DNA of 64,000 bases from Lujinxingia vulgaris (GCF_007997015.1 NZ_VOSM01000002.1:496001-560000), one strand, 5' to 3'; counted from the stretch's first letter, positions 8,301-17,107 are shown. Numbers and translations are program-made. Notes: a model not told the origin generated them from the letters alone.

Positions 8301-10254
8301 TGCCCGGCCCCACGCCCACGCCGCTGAGCACAGCGCAGGCGCGCTCGGCGCGCTCTTTGAGCTCCCCGTAGGTGTAGCGCTCCACGATGGTGCCCGACTG
8401 ATGCTGCAGCGCGATGCGTTTTTGGAAGTTGGTGGTCGACGCGTCGAAGAGCTCCACCAGGTCGTCGTAGGTGTAGACCTCGCGGTTGCGCTCTTTGAGC
8501 TTGGCTTCCAGCGCCGGGTAGCTGTGGCGAGCGAGCCCGGGGATATGCGTCTGAATCCAGTACTCGCGCCAGTCCAGGTCTTCGATGCGGCTTCCGTAAA
8601 CGGGGCGCTCCGCCGGGCTGAGTTTCTGGGAGAGCTCGACGATGTTGCCGGCCTTAAAGGTCAGGCGGTTGTCGTAGATGAAGGGCAAAAAGAGCTCAAA
8701 GATCTTCTCGGTGGTCGTGGCCATGGCCTCGACGCTCTTGAGCGACTTGTTAACGCCTTCGATGGCCTTGCCCACGCCGCCCATCTGTTTGGTGGGGAGC
8801 TTGCCCAAAAGTTTGCGCATGCCGCCAACGGTGCGCTTAAGCCCGGGGGCCGACTGGCGGTCGAACTCCTTGCGCTCGACGACCACCGAGTCCATCGACT
8901 TGAGCACGAGCTTCTTCCAGCCCGGTGTCTTGACCTCGCGGTCGATGACGCGGCGGTTGCCCAGGGTGGAGAGCTCCACCAGGCGCTCAACCGAGATGGG
9001 GTTCAAGTCGGAGGAGCCCAGGTGGTAGACGTCGTGATGCTGGTCGGTGAGCAGGGCGGCGGTGATGGCGAGCATCGCGCCGGAGACGAAGTCGACCGGA
9101 ATGACGTCGAGGTTGATGCCCTCGCGCGTGGGCACGAAGCGGTGCCCCTTGTACATCATAAAGCAGATGGGGGCGGTGGTGTTGATGCCCTCGTTCCAGC
9201 CCTGCTGGGGGAAGCTCACCGCGCTCTCGATGATGGCGGGGCGCACAATGGTGACTTTGACGCCGCGGGCCGCCGCGTCGGCCAGAATGCGCTCACCGAG
9301 GCTCTTGGTGTAGGTGTAGATGTTGGGCCAGCCCCAGAAGGCCGCGCGTTTGCGACCTTCGAGTGAGAGGGTGCGGTCGACCCATTTGATGCGCTCGCGC
9401 TCGCAGGCTGCGTCAAGAGCGCCGCGGTCGGCGGGGTTGAGGTTATGCTTTTTGAGGAACTCGCGCGCTTGTTGCACAAAGCGCACCTGGTGCTCCTGAT
9501 CGCGGGAGATGTCCTCAAAATGTTCGATGAGCTTGAGGCAGTCGTCGATCTCGCGGCTGTGGTCGTAGTCCAGGCCCAGGTCGTCGGCTTTGGGGTAGAC
9601 GCGCGGCCCGGGGAAGATCTCGGGGCTGGGCTTTTCGGTGTTGCCGGCCACAAAGCAGGTGGAGACGTGCATCAGGCGAGCGCGGTTGTCGCCGAGGGCC
9701 AGGAAGTCGAGGGTGAGGCGCTGGGAGAGGGTGTTGATCTCCAGCGCGTTTTTGAGGTTCGGGTTGAAGTTGGTCAGACCCGCCGAGTTGATGAAGACGT
9801 CGAGCTGTGAGGAGAGCGCGCGGGCTTCGTCTTCTTTCAGACCCAGGTTGGGGCGGCAGATGTCGCCGTCGATGACGCTGACTTTCTCGTTGAGAAACTC
9901 CAGGTAGCCTTCGTCGCCGTAGACTTCGCGAAGCGGGTCGAGCGCGCCGGAGGGCACGACCTCGTGGAAGAAGCGCTCGGTGGCGCTCTGGGTGCGGCGG
10001 CTGCGCACGAGCACGTAGAGCTGCTCGATGTCGGGGTGATTGCGCAGAAGCATCACCATCACGACTTTGCCCAGAAACCCCGTCGTCCCCGTCAGCAGGA
10101 TGCGCCTTCCCCGCAGCGACTCGCCGACTTTGAGCATGCCCTCCAGGGTGGGCTCATCGAGGGTGGCGGGCAGTGCGTAGCCATTGGCGCCGTTGGCGTG
10201 ACCGTTTTTCGGAGCGCCATTTTTGATGGCGGAGGTGTCGTTGGTATGCGTCAT
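5383..10254 (-). CDS. ElbD-like multidomain fatty acyl reductase / acyl ligase / ACP / acyltransferase / SCP2 protein
   Basis: A 1623-residue fusion. Approximate order: NAD-binding fatty acyl-CoA reductase (LLTGTTGFLG near residue 56, YTYTK active site near 310); AMP-forming acyl ligase (FTSGTTGAPKG near 788, YEGYGLTEAAP later); acyl carrier protein with phosphopantetheine serine in LGFDSLMF (near 1222); PlsC-type acyltransferase (NHSSHLD near 1330, FPEGTRS near 1405); C-terminal SCP2-like lipid carrier (last ~110 residues). One chain can therefore activate, carry, reduce and transfer a fatty acyl group, as needed for fatty alcohol and ether-lipid or wax production. The architecture recalls the myxobacterial ether-lipid enzyme ElbD; that is from memory, not a search. 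The start is the ATG preceding THTNDT, with an AGG about 10 bp upstream; an ATG at 10347 would add 31 unlikely residues. Confidence 0.85.
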   Translation of the reverse strand: MTHTNDTSAIKNGAPKNGHANGANGYALPATLDEPTLEGMLKVGESLRGRRILLTGTTGFLGKVVMVMLLRNHPDIEQLYVLVRSRRTQSATERFFHEVVPSGALDPLREVYGDEGYLEFLNEKVSVIDGDICRPNLGLKEDEARALSSQLDVFINSAGLTNFNPNLKNALEINTLSQRLTLDFLALGDNRARLMHVSTCFVAGNTEKPSPEIFPGPRVYPKADDLGLDYDHSREIDDCLKLIEHFEDISRDQEHQVRFVQQAREFLKKHNLNPADRGALDAACERERIKWVDRTLSLEGRKRAAFWGWPNIYTYTKSLGERILADAAARGVKVTIVRPAIIESAVSFPQQGWNEGINTTAPICFMMYKGHRFVPTREGINLDVIPVDFVSGAMLAITAALLTDQHHDVYHLGSSDLNPISVERLVELSTLGNRRVIDREVKTPGWKKLVLKSMDSVVVERKEFDRQSAPGLKRTVGGMRKLLGKLPTKQMGGVGKAIEGVNKSLKSVEAMATTTEKIFELFLPFIYDNRLTFKAGNIVELSQKLSPAERPVYGSRIEDLDWREYWIQTHIPGLARHSYPALEAKLKERNREVYTYDDLVELFDASTTNFQKRIALQHQSGTIVERYTYGELKERAERACAVLSGVGVGPGNTCLLISENRPQWGMTYFGILKTGGIAVPVDSASTTEQIINIARSARARAIVLSQAVDERLGAELRETLLANSIPARTLTFAQIFSLGLPDEAQLSDAANAASSDTASVELLPAEGDDPLLAELMRAEEDGQPLASLIFTSGTTGAPKGVMLTHQNFAHLLNSLQKTFQITERDGFLSVLPLHHTFEFACGFLMPLSRGASITYLEEVNADELTTAMTHNRITALIGVPALWQLLHRRIDQRISDAPPALRFALESMLKANTTLREKWGINLGSTFFAPVHSAFGGRLRYMISGAAALPVNILETFYGLGFSLYEGYGLTEAAPVLTVNSPERGLAPGTVGRALEGIEVDIKDPNDEGVGEVIARGPNVMRGYLGRDEETAAALQEGWLHTGDLGKFDKRGNLTIVGREKEVIVTAGGKNCYPDELEDIYSKCPDALELSIVGLPDGKGSERVACLVRPDLPENATAEQIATMQSAIREWIRVEGARVPSHSRVQVLRFWNDEFPRTATRKIKRKDVVKILERLMAAELEAVDRGDVEDTTWTWLDKVLGKLADYDAARIHNNTHLLDDLGFDSLMFVELASILEARDHHVSAETLATIQTVGELQELLDGGSGSTELVVQPKSVLERVDSYDVPPAVQRMVKDLLYNGQMNAYERLFDVEVFGRAHIPYHNPNVIVVANHSSHLDMGLVKYALGDFGQDIRALAAADYFFKNTARKTYFGNFTNLLPVERSGTLESSLGRASEALRRGEMLLMFPEGTRSRDGKLQAFRRGLGYLVDTHQIDVLPLWIEGTHRALPKGQALPSPTSRKLKVTIGPVLKASELRANIDAESPTARFDAISQRAHDAVADLGLAARGGGNAEKAKAQADQLSPIFHELNTKFAENQVDSPVSFYFSLGNFDSHKWTITVDPKTCNIQNTKPSGHADCVVKTSPEIFRKIVQESYVPSMEEFMNGVIKTNDPDLLMRFSAVFRL

Positions 10255-10370
10255 GGCAAAAACCTGGGTCGACAAAGGCTGGCGTGCTCGGGTGCGCACA
10301 ACTTCCAGAAAGATTGAACGCGTCTGGCAATGGGCGGCGACGCTCAAAGGCGTGCCGCCCCCGGACGAAA

Positions 10371-11966
10371 TTAGCGGACGTCAGCGATCACAAAGGGCGG
10401 GTGGTGCATCACGGTCAGGTCGTGGTCGGAGCCGTGGTGCTCGGCGGCCATTTCCAGGGCCTCGTCCATGGTTTTGGCGCTGAGCCAGCCCATACGCGCG
10501 GGCACGTGGTCGTTCTCAGCGCCGACCACAATGACGCGGCCGACGTGATGCTGGCCGTTCTCGGCCCAGTACCACATGTAGAAGGGGTGCACGCCGTGGT
10601 AGGCGTTCCCGCGCCGGAACATCTCGATATAGTTGGGGTTTTCGGCGAACTCTTTTTCCCAGCGCTTGCCCAGCGTCTTGGAGCAGCGGGTCTCGGGCAG
10701 GCAGCGGTTGAAGAACTCGATGTAGCTGGGGTGGTGGTCCGGGTCGAACTGGTCGTAGCAGGGGTGGGTGATGATGAGCGTGCCGCCCTTCTTCACGATG
10801 GGTTTGCCCCGGTACATGTTGAAGAAGTAGCCCAGCGCCATCACGCGAACCAGAAGGGGGTTCATGATGGAGTTGACGTTGTAGGGGCTCTCAAAGGGGA
10901 TGCCCCAGACCACGACGTCGGACTGGCCTTCGACGGGCACGGCGTGCTGCTGCCAGCATTTTTCGAGCGTCTTCTCGTGCACGGCTTCGGTGGCGCCGGC
11001 AAACACGCCCACAAGCCCGTAGTCGGCGGGCACCTTGTGGAAGAAGTTGCGCTTGGCCGCGCGCGGCAGCTGCTTGAGCGTCCACTGCATCGACTTGAAC
11101 TTGAGCTCGTCGGCCGTCGACCAGTCGTCTTCCGGGTCGGCCAGAAACTGCAGCTGGTCGTCGTACATCTTGTTGTTGAGGGCCGTCTCGATGTGGAAGA
11201 CGTTGAGCTTTTCGTTGATCATCCGACCCATGCGCTCGTTGCTGCTGTAGAGCGCGCTGTTCTTGGGATCCATGTAGGAGTCGGATTTGAGGATGGTCTG
11301 CGGGTTGTGGTGGTACTGAATCGACTGGTAGCCGGAGAGGCCGGTGCCGATGGATTTGAACCCGCCGTTCATGGGCACGTAGTTGACGTTGACGTAAATC
11401 AGCAGGTCGCTTTCGGCGGCGCGGCGCACGATCTGGACCTTCTCGCCATGGTCGGTCTCGCCAAGGAAGACCATGTTGTCTTCGTCTTCGGCGTCCATGT
11501 TGTAGAGGCGCTCGGGGTAGTACTCGTTAAAGATCTCGGGGCCGACCATGCGCTTGATTTCCGGGCCGGTCATGCGGCGGTGAAGCGCAAGCGCGACGAC
11601 CATCTCGACGTCTTCGACACCGTGGTCGGCGAGCATCTGGAGGACGATCTCGAGCACCTTCTGGCGGATGTCGGGGGTCTTCATCGGGGGAAGGGGCACC
11701 GAGATGTCGTCGATGGCGATGGTGACCTTCATGCCCGGCTTGAGCTGCGCGTAGAGCGGCTTGACGTCGCCCTCGGGGTGGTTGAGCGCGTAGCGGATGG
11801 CCGCGCCCTGGTTGTCGATGGGCTTCATCGGCTTGTTCGCGTAGACCACGCGGGTGCCGGCGGGGAACTTATGCGTCAGGAAGTCCTCGCCATAATGCAG
11901 ATAGAGGGGGCGCGAGTCTTCGGTGAGGTAGCGAACCGGGTTGTAAGGCTTCGAGCTGTCGGACAT
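10371..11966 (-). CDS. Lactate racemase (LarA/DUF2088) domain protein
   Basis: A 531-residue protein. The first half carries LarA-like signatures: IAIDDISVPLP, and ALALHRRMTGPEI with the histidine that in LarA contacts the nickel-pincer cofactor. At 531 residues it is longer than ordinary LarA (~420), with a C-terminal half of its own (ITHPCYDQFDPDHHPSY). There is no signal peptide. Whether it binds the nickel-pincer nucleotide or racemises anything is unknown; no larB/C/E genes are seen here. A good ribosome site (GGAAGG) precedes the ATG. It lies between the HAD phosphatase and the lipid enzyme on the same strand with short gaps, so I infer a shared pathway. Confidence 0.75.
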   Translation of the reverse strand: MSDSSKPYNPVRYLTEDSRPLYLHYGEDFLTHKFPAGTRVVYANKPMKPIDNQGAAIRYALNHPEGDVKPLYAQLKPGMKVTIAIDDISVPLPPMKTPDIRQKVLEIVLQMLADHGVEDVEMVVALALHRRMTGPEIKRMVGPEIFNEYYPERLYNMDAEDEDNMVFLGETDHGEKVQIVRRAAESDLLIYVNVNYVPMNGGFKSIGTGLSGYQSIQYHHNPQTILKSDSYMDPKNSALYSSNERMGRMINEKLNVFHIETALNNKMYDDQLQFLADPEDDWSTADELKFKSMQWTLKQLPRAAKRNFFHKVPADYGLVGVFAGATEAVHEKTLEKCWQQHAVPVEGQSDVVVWGIPFESPYNVNSIMNPLLVRVMALGYFFNMYRGKPIVKKGGTLIITHPCYDQFDPDHHPSYIEFFNRCLPETRCSKTLGKRWEKEFAENPNYIEMFRRGNAYHGVHPFYMWYWAENGQHHVGRVIVVGAENDHVPARMGWLSAKTMDEALEMAAEHHGSDHDLTVMHHPPFVIADVR

Positions 11967-12043
11967 GCCAGACCTTCCGCAGAAAAGATGTATGAGGAGC
12001 GCCGCCGGTCAGGGGAAGACGCGGCGGGCGATTTTTAGCGAGA

Positions 12044-12727
12044 TCAGTCGAGGTTGAGCACCGGCCAGTCGTAGGCGCGGGCGGTGGTGCGCATCTTGAA
12101 GTCGGGGTTGATGGCGCAGGGGTTGCCCACCACCGAGAGCAGCGGGATGTCGGAGCCGCTGTCGGCGTAGGCAAAGGAGCGGTCCAGGTCGTAGCCGTGC
12201 TCCTCGGCGTAGCGGCGCACCCAGAGGGCCTTGTTGGCGCCGGCGATCATGGGCTTGAGCAGCCGGCCGGTGGCCTTGCCGTCTTTGATCTCCAGGCGGT
12301 TGGCCACAAAATCTTTGCAGCCCAGAAAATCCGCCAGAGGTTTGGTGATGACGTCGAGCGCGCCGGTCACAAGAATCTGGTCGTGGCCCTGGCGTTTGCT
12401 GCGCTCCACCAGGCTATGCGCCCCTTTGAAGATGTTGGGTTTGATGACCTTCTCAAAGATCTCTTCGCCGATGAGGACCAGGCGGTCTTCGGAGAAGCCG
12501 GCGTAGTTTTTGTAGAAGGCCTCATTGAAGACGCGCCGGTCGAATTTGTCGGCGATCCAGTAGAGCGGAAGGCTCGCGAGAAGGCCGGCGGTCTTGCCGA
12601 TTTTATCGCCCATCGCCGGGCTGTTGATCGCGTAGTAGGCGTAGGCGTGCACCACGTTGGTGCGGATGAGCGTGCCGTCGACATCGTAGAACGCGGCGGT
12701 GCGGCGAGTGTCGCTATGGGGTTCCAT
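12044..12727 (-). CDS. HAD-IB family phosphatase (SerB-like fold)
   Basis: All HAD motifs are visible: motif I YDVDGTL (nucleophile and acid Asp), motif II VTGALD, a conserved lysine before motif IV, and AYADSGSDIPLL (Mg-binding Asp residues). The length of 227 residues fits the HAD-IB/SerB-like group. It should hydrolyse a small phosphate monoester in the cytoplasm; in this operon a lysophosphatidate-, glycerol-phosphate- or phosphoserine-type substrate is possible but not provable. AGGTGG lies just upstream of the ATG. It is the first gene of the four-gene lipid operon; the LarA-like gene follows 77 bp downstream. Confidence 0.85.
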   Translation of the reverse strand: MEPHSDTRRTAAFYDVDGTLIRTNVVHAYAYYAINSPAMGDKIGKTAGLLASLPLYWIADKFDRRVFNEAFYKNYAGFSEDRLVLIGEEIFEKVIKPNIFKGAHSLVERSKRQGHDQILVTGALDVITKPLADFLGCKDFVANRLEIKDGKATGRLLKPMIAGANKALWVRRYAEEHGYDLDRSFAYADSGSDIPLLSVVGNPCAINPDFKMRTTARAYDWPVLNLD

Positions 12728-12914
12728 CTACAGCCACCTGACTTCGGGTCCAACCTGATTTGCGCAAGACCGGCTGCCTGTGAATCAGGGCACACTGCCG
12801 GTTATCGGGAGGTGGGCTTTATGGGCAGGTGTGAGCGATGTCAAGACGGCCTTTGCCATGACTGGTGAGTCACGCTGAAGTCGGCGCAGAATGACGCGCT
12901 GCGGCGTGTGTGCC

Positions 12915-13619
12915 TCAGGGCTGAGGGCCAGTCTGAAGGGGGGGCTGGGCGAGGATCAGGGCGTCGTAGATGGCGTTGGCGTCGGGGGCTTCGCGCAGGG
13001 TTTTGACAAGCGCAGGGCTGGCCAACATCTGCACCAGGCGCGCAAGCCAGGGCAGGTGCAACTCCTCGTAGCGAAGTCCCAGCACAAAGAAGAGGTAGGT
13101 GGGCTGGCCGTCGAGGGCGTCGAAGTCCACCCCGGTCGGGGAGCGGCCCAGGATCATAAAGGGGCGGGCGATCTGCTCGGGATGGCGGCGCAGAGTGTGC
13201 GGGAAGGCCAGGCCCTGGCCGACGGCGCTGGGCATGACGTTTTCGCGTTTGATCAGCGCACCGACAAACCAGGTGTCGTCTCGCACAAGGCCACGCGAGG
13301 CGGCGAAGGCGGCAAGCTCGCTGATGACCCCGGTCTTGGTGGTGGCGTGGAGCTGCGGGCAGACGTGTGAGGGCTCAAAGCAGCTCTGCAGCGAGAGCAT
13401 CTGACGCGGCGCGGGGTGGGGAGTGGGGTCGACCACGCGCGGGGTCAGGCCGAGCATCTGGTCGTCGAGCCAGGTGTCGATCATGGCCTTTCGAAAACGC
13501 CACTGGTTGCCAACTTTGACGCCGGGCAGCTCGCCATCCTGGACGAGGTTGAGCACTGTGCGTTCGCTGACGTTGAGGTAGCTGGCGAGCTGGCGGGCGG
13601 TCATGAGGCGGTCTTCCAT
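12915..13619 (-). CDS. Excisionase-type helix-turn-helix fused to PTS EIIA (PtsN-like) domain
   Basis: Residues ~5-52 form a MerR/excisionase-type helix-turn-helix (TARQLASYLNVSERTVLNLV..WRFRK). Residues ~80-225 are a fructose/nitrogen-type EIIA domain with the phosphorylatable histidine in GLAFPHTL (His141), followed by the usual LGRSPTGVDFDALDG and LFFVLG strands. The protein is likely a transcription factor whose DNA binding is tuned by phosphorylation of His141 through a PTS-Ntr-like relay. It is divergent from the SulP gene across 134 bp, so it may control that transporter and itself. Confidence 0.85.
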   Translation of the reverse strand: MEDRLMTARQLASYLNVSERTVLNLVQDGELPGVKVGNQWRFRKAMIDTWLDDQMLGLTPRVVDPTPHPAPRQMLSLQSCFEPSHVCPQLHATTKTGVISELAAFAASRGLVRDDTWFVGALIKRENVMPSAVGQGLAFPHTLRRHPEQIARPFMILGRSPTGVDFDALDGQPTYLFFVLGLRYEELHLPWLARLVQMLASPALVKTLREAPDANAIYDALILAQPPLQTGPQP

Positions 13620-13647
13620 GGGCAGGCCTGAGCGGGGGAGTAGGTCG

Positions 13648-13676
13648 TTGACCGGGTGCGTTGTTTTACGTAGGAG
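13648..13676 (+). promoter_or_regulatory. Possible sigma70-type promoter for the SulP gene
   Basis: TTGACC is followed after 17 bp by TAGGAG, a weak -10, about 80 bp before the SulP start in the divergent intergenic region. Only the -35 is a good match. Confidence 0.25.
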
Positions 13677-13753
13677 TGCGTAAGATTACAACGGATGACG
13701 TTAATTGCGCCCGTTGTTCGAGTTATGATGAGGCTTATGGCGAGGCAGCGACG

Positions 13754-15514
13754 ATGGGACGCACGCGATATCAGGCAGGGCAGGGGGCGCGCAGGCTGGC
13801 GGAGCTTCCCGGAGCGGCGCTGCGGGCGGTCTGGCGAGAGGGGTACGATGGGGAGGATTTTCGTGCCGATGTGATGGCCGGGCTCGTGGTCGGGGTGGTG
13901 GCGCTGCCCCTGGCGATGGCGCTGGCGATCGGTGTGGGCGTGCCTCCGCAGTACGGGCTTTATACCTCGATCGTGGCGGGGTTTGTGATCGCGCTGCTGG
14001 GGGGATCGCGCACGCAGGTGAGCGGTCCGACGGCGGCGTTTATCGTGATCCTGGCTCCCATTTATGCCTCCTACGGGCTGGGCGGGTTGCTGGTCTCGGG
14101 GCTTATGGGCGGGGCAATCCTCATCGCGATGGGGTTCTTGAGGCTGGGGGGGCTGACGCGTTTTATCCCTCATCCGGTCACGACAGGGTTTACCGCGGGG
14201 ATCGCCACGGTGATCGCGGCGATGCAGATCAAAGACTTGCTGGGGCTTGAGCTGGAGGGGGCGCCGGCGCATTTCTTTGAGCGTCTGGTTGCGATGTGGG
14301 AGGCGCGGGCGACGGCCTCGCTCGAAGAGCTCGGGATCGGGGCGCTGACCCTGGGCATGCTTGTGGTGATGCCGCGCTTTACGCGTCGTTTTCCGGCGCC
14401 GCTGGTCGCGCTCCCCGCTGCGGCGTTTGTGGCGCTGGGGGCCGGTCTGGTGTGGGAGGGCTTTGAGGTGGCCACGATCGCCAGCAGCTTTGAGACGCGG
14501 GTTGGCCAGGCGCTCTACGCGGGGATTCCACCTCTGCCTCCTCTGCCGATGTGGCCCTGGGAGGCGGGTGGGCCGGCGGGAGGGAGCTTTGAGCTGAGTT
14601 TTGGCATGGTGCGCGCGCTTTTGGGCGGGGCGCTGGCCATTGCGATGCTCGGTGCGATTGAGTCTCTGCTCTCGGCGGTGGTGGCAGACGGGATGTCGCG
14701 CACCCGTCATGATCCGGACTCCGAGTTGATTGCCCAGGGGGTGGGCAATGTGGTGGCGCCGTTTTTCGGCGGGATTCCTGCCACCGGAGCTATTGCGCGC
14801 ACGGCGACCAACATCAGGTCCGGTGCGCGCTCGCCAGTGGCGGCGATGGTGCACGCCCTGACGATACTGGGGGCGGTGGTCGCGGCCGCGCCGCTTCTGG
14901 GGTATCTGCCGATGGCATCGCTTGCGGCGCTGCTGGTGCTGGTGGCCTGGAATATGTCGGAGGCCAGGCATTTTGCCCACATTCTGCGCGTGGCGCCGCG
15001 CAGTGATGTGGCGGTGCTGCTGACCTGCTTCGGGCTGACGGTGGCCGTCGATATGGTGGTGGGAGTGGGGGTGGGGGTGGTGCTGGCGGCGTTCATTTTT
15101 ATGCGGCGAATGTCGGAGGTGACCCAGGGGCGGCTCAGTGAGGAGGAGCCTGCGGCCGGCCAGCCGGCGCTTCCTTCCGATGTGATGCTCTACGCCATCA
15201 GCGGGCCGCTCTTTTTCGGGGCAGCGCAGAAGGCGATGGCCGCGCTGGAGATCGTCAGCCGCGAGACGCGGGCGGTGATTATGGAGCTTGAGCAGGTCCC
15301 GGCGATGGATGCCACCGGGCTTGTGGCGCTGGAGAGCGCGGTGGAGACGCTGCGCGAGCACGGGTGCCTGGTGGCGCTGGTAGGGTGCCGGGGGCAGGCC
15401 CGTGAGCTGCTCGAGCGCGCGGCCATCGCCGAGCGTGATGGTGTAGTCATCGCCGACGACATCGCTCAGGCCCTGACCTTCTTCAACTCGTCGGGCACTG
15501 AGCTCGCCGACTGA
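13754..15514 (+). CDS. SulP family inorganic anion transporter with STAS domain
   Basis: An inner-membrane protein of about 586 residues. The SulP core runs through many hydrophobic segments with GLVVGVVALPLAMALAIG, PPQYGLYTSIV and QVSGPTAAF, then GGIPATGAIARTATNIRSG. The last ~120 residues are a cytoplasmic STAS domain, with MDATGL where phosphorylatable serines occur in anti-sigma antagonists. It probably moves sulfate, bicarbonate or a related anion; with no linked carbonic anhydrase or cys genes within the operon the ion is uncertain. The start is the ATG with GAGG 8 bp upstream; a TTG 93 bp earlier is possible but has no ribosome site. It is divergent from the HTH-EIIA regulator. Confidence 0.88.
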   Translation: MGRTRYQAGQGARRLAELPGAALRAVWREGYDGEDFRADVMAGLVVGVVALPLAMALAIGVGVPPQYGLYTSIVAGFVIALLGGSRTQVSGPTAAFIVILAPIYASYGLGGLLVSGLMGGAILIAMGFLRLGGLTRFIPHPVTTGFTAGIATVIAAMQIKDLLGLELEGAPAHFFERLVAMWEARATASLEELGIGALTLGMLVVMPRFTRRFPAPLVALPAAAFVALGAGLVWEGFEVATIASSFETRVGQALYAGIPPLPPLPMWPWEAGGPAGGSFELSFGMVRALLGGALAIAMLGAIESLLSAVVADGMSRTRHDPDSELIAQGVGNVVAPFFGGIPATGAIARTATNIRSGARSPVAAMVHALTILGAVVAAAPLLGYLPMASLAALLVLVAWNMSEARHFAHILRVAPRSDVAVLLTCFGLTVAVDMVVGVGVGVVLAAFIFMRRMSEVTQGRLSEEEPAAGQPALPSDVMLYAISGPLFFGAAQKAMAALEIVSRETRAVIMELEQVPAMDATGLVALESAVETLREHGCLVALVGCRGQARELLERAAIAERDGVVIADDIAQALTFFNSSGTELAD

Positions 15515-15548
15515 ACGCGCCGGCCTATGCCAGACGTTTTGTCTTCCA

Positions 15549-15585
15549 CAAAAACGCCCCGCTCACCTGTCGATGAGCGGGGCGT
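15549..15585 (-). terminator. Intrinsic terminator for the beta-ureidopropionase gene
   Basis: A 12-bp stem ACGCCCCGCTCA / TGAGCGGGGCGT with an 8-nt loop reads into TTTTTGTG on the minus strand. It also lies just past the SulP stop and may act weakly on the plus strand. Confidence 0.8.
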
Positions 15586-15625
15586 GTTCACGTCTACGCG
15601 GGATTATGGCGTAGTCGTTGAAGAA

Positions 15626-16921
15626 TCACTCCTTACGGGAGCCCTCTTCTTCGCCCACGTACGTGATTTGCTGCGCCGGCGCCGAGCCCAGCGCGCGCGG
15701 GGAAGCGTGGTGCAGGGCGCGGCCGGAGGAGGGCGGGGTGGCGCCGCGGCCGGTCGAGATGTCGACGCCGGGATCGACGATGACCTGGGGCTCAAAATCC
15801 GGGGCGGCGGCTTTGCTGATGAGCTCGCCATACTCCTCGAGACGCTGGGTCATTTGAAAACCCCAGACGTCGCGGACCTGGCGGCAGTGGTTCAGGTCGA
15901 TCTCGCTGACCAGAAGCCCGTCACGGGTACGGGAGAGGCCCGGGGTGCGGCTGCCGTCAGGGGCGGTCACGTAGCTTGAGCCGTAGAAGTGGCCAAAGTC
16001 GTGGTGGGCCGCTTTGCCGTCGCCGGAGGTGAATTCGTTGGGGAAGCTCTCGGTGCCGATGCGGTTGATGGCGGCGGTGAAGTAGTTGTTGGCGATCGCC
16101 GCACAGCGCGCCTCAATGCCCCAGAGAGGCTCGGAGAGGGCGCCGACGGTGGCCGAGGGGTTGAACACGATCTCGGCACCGTTGAGCCCGAACATCAGCC
16201 AGTTGAGCGGATGGTGACGACCGTAGCAGATGTTGACGCCGACCTTGCCAAACTCGGTGGCGAAGACCGGGTGCCCGGTGTTGCCCTCCATGTAGTAGGT
16301 CGACTCATTAAAGTCGCCCACGCGCGGGATGTGGTTCTTGCGGTGGATGCCGATGATGTTGCCGCGGTTGCCGATCACCACCGCTGTGTTGTGGATGGTT
16401 CCGCCGTGGCGCTCGTCGCGCTCCAGGATTGGCGAAACGATGACCATGTTGTAGCGCCTGGCGAGTGTGGCCAGAAAGCGGGTGGAGGGACCGTCGACGG
16501 GCTCGGCAAACTCCAACCAGGGCTCCTTCTCGCGGGTGCAGAAGGCGAAGGGCATCGTCCAGGCTTCCTGCAGGCCAAGTACATTGGTGCCCATGGCGCC
16601 GGCGGCGTGAATCAGCTGCTCGGTGCGCGCGCGCAGCGCCTCGTACTGAGTCTCGACCGGGGCGTCGGTGGGCTCGACGATCTGCGTCTGAATCACGCCC
16701 ACGCGCACCACGCGGGGCTCGCGGCGCTGCTCAGCCTTTGCGTGGAAGCGGTAGGCGGCCACGTCAAAGTCAAACTCGTCGGCCAGCGAGGCGGCCGCCT
16801 CGGTGAGGGGGATGGGCTCGGGGAGGTTTCCGTAAAGGATGCGGAAGGCCTCGGCCTGATCTTCCTCGGGGAGTTTTTTGAGAAGACGCTCCAGGCTCTC
16901 GATCTCATTGGGAGTGCTCAT
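15626..16921 (-). CDS. Beta-ureidopropionase (N-carbamoyl-beta-alanine amidohydrolase), eukaryote-like
   Basis: A nitrilase-superfamily enzyme with the Glu-Lys-Cys triad at E119 ([15 protein letters not shown]), K195 ([20 protein letters not shown]) and C232 ([14 protein letters not shown]). These stretches and [18 protein letters not shown] match vertebrate UPB1 nearly word for word as I recall it, with catalytic positions within one residue, and the N-terminal helical domain is present too. It would hydrolyse N-carbamoyl-beta-alanine or -aminoisobutyrate to the beta-amino acid, CO2 and ammonia, the last step of reductive pyrimidine breakdown. The C-terminal ~50 residues are low-complexity and extra. 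Dihydropyrimidinase and dihydropyrimidine dehydrogenase genes are not adjacent. GAGGTGA precedes the ATG. Confidence 0.93.
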   Translation of the reverse strand: MSTPNEIESLERLLKKLPEEDQAEAFRILYGNLPEPIPLTEAAASLADEFDFDVAAYRFHAKAEQRREPRVVRVGVIQTQIVEPTDAPVETQYEALRARTEQLIHAAGAMGTNVLGLQEAWTMPFAFCTREKEPWLEFAEPVDGPSTRFLATLARRYNMVIVSPILERDERHGGTIHNTAVVIGNRGNIIGIHRKNHIPRVGDFNESTYYMEGNTGHPVFATEFGKVGVNICYGRHHPLNWLMFGLNGAEIVFNPSATVGALSEPLWGIEARCAAIANNYFTAAINRIGTESFPNEFTSGDGKAAHHDFGHFYGSSYVTAPDGSRTPGLSRTRDGLLVSEIDLNHCRQVRDVWGFQMTQRLEEYGELISKAAAPDFEPQVIVDPGVDISTGRGATPPSSGRALHHASPRALGSAPAQQITYVGEEEGSRKE

Positions 16922-17107
16922 CGCTTCACCTCGCTAGATAGGGGGGTTGATGGTCGATGCAACAACAGTCATGGCCCGTCGCAGCGGGGCGACGTGGCAG
17001 GTTACGGCTTTCGAGCCGCGGGTTGGGTGTGGCTCGGCTCGCGCAGCCTAGCGCACTCGGGCGCAGAGCACGAGGGGAGCCGATGCTCCAGCGTAAGGGG
17101 CGAACGC

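Noticed and set aside
10284-12038. 584-codon open frame antisense to the LarA-like gene
   Set aside because: Same compositional shadow effect; no motif and no ribosome site.
13601-15361. 586-codon open frame antisense to the SulP transporter
   Set aside because: Arg/His/Pro-rich shadow of a hydrophobic protein; starts inside another gene.
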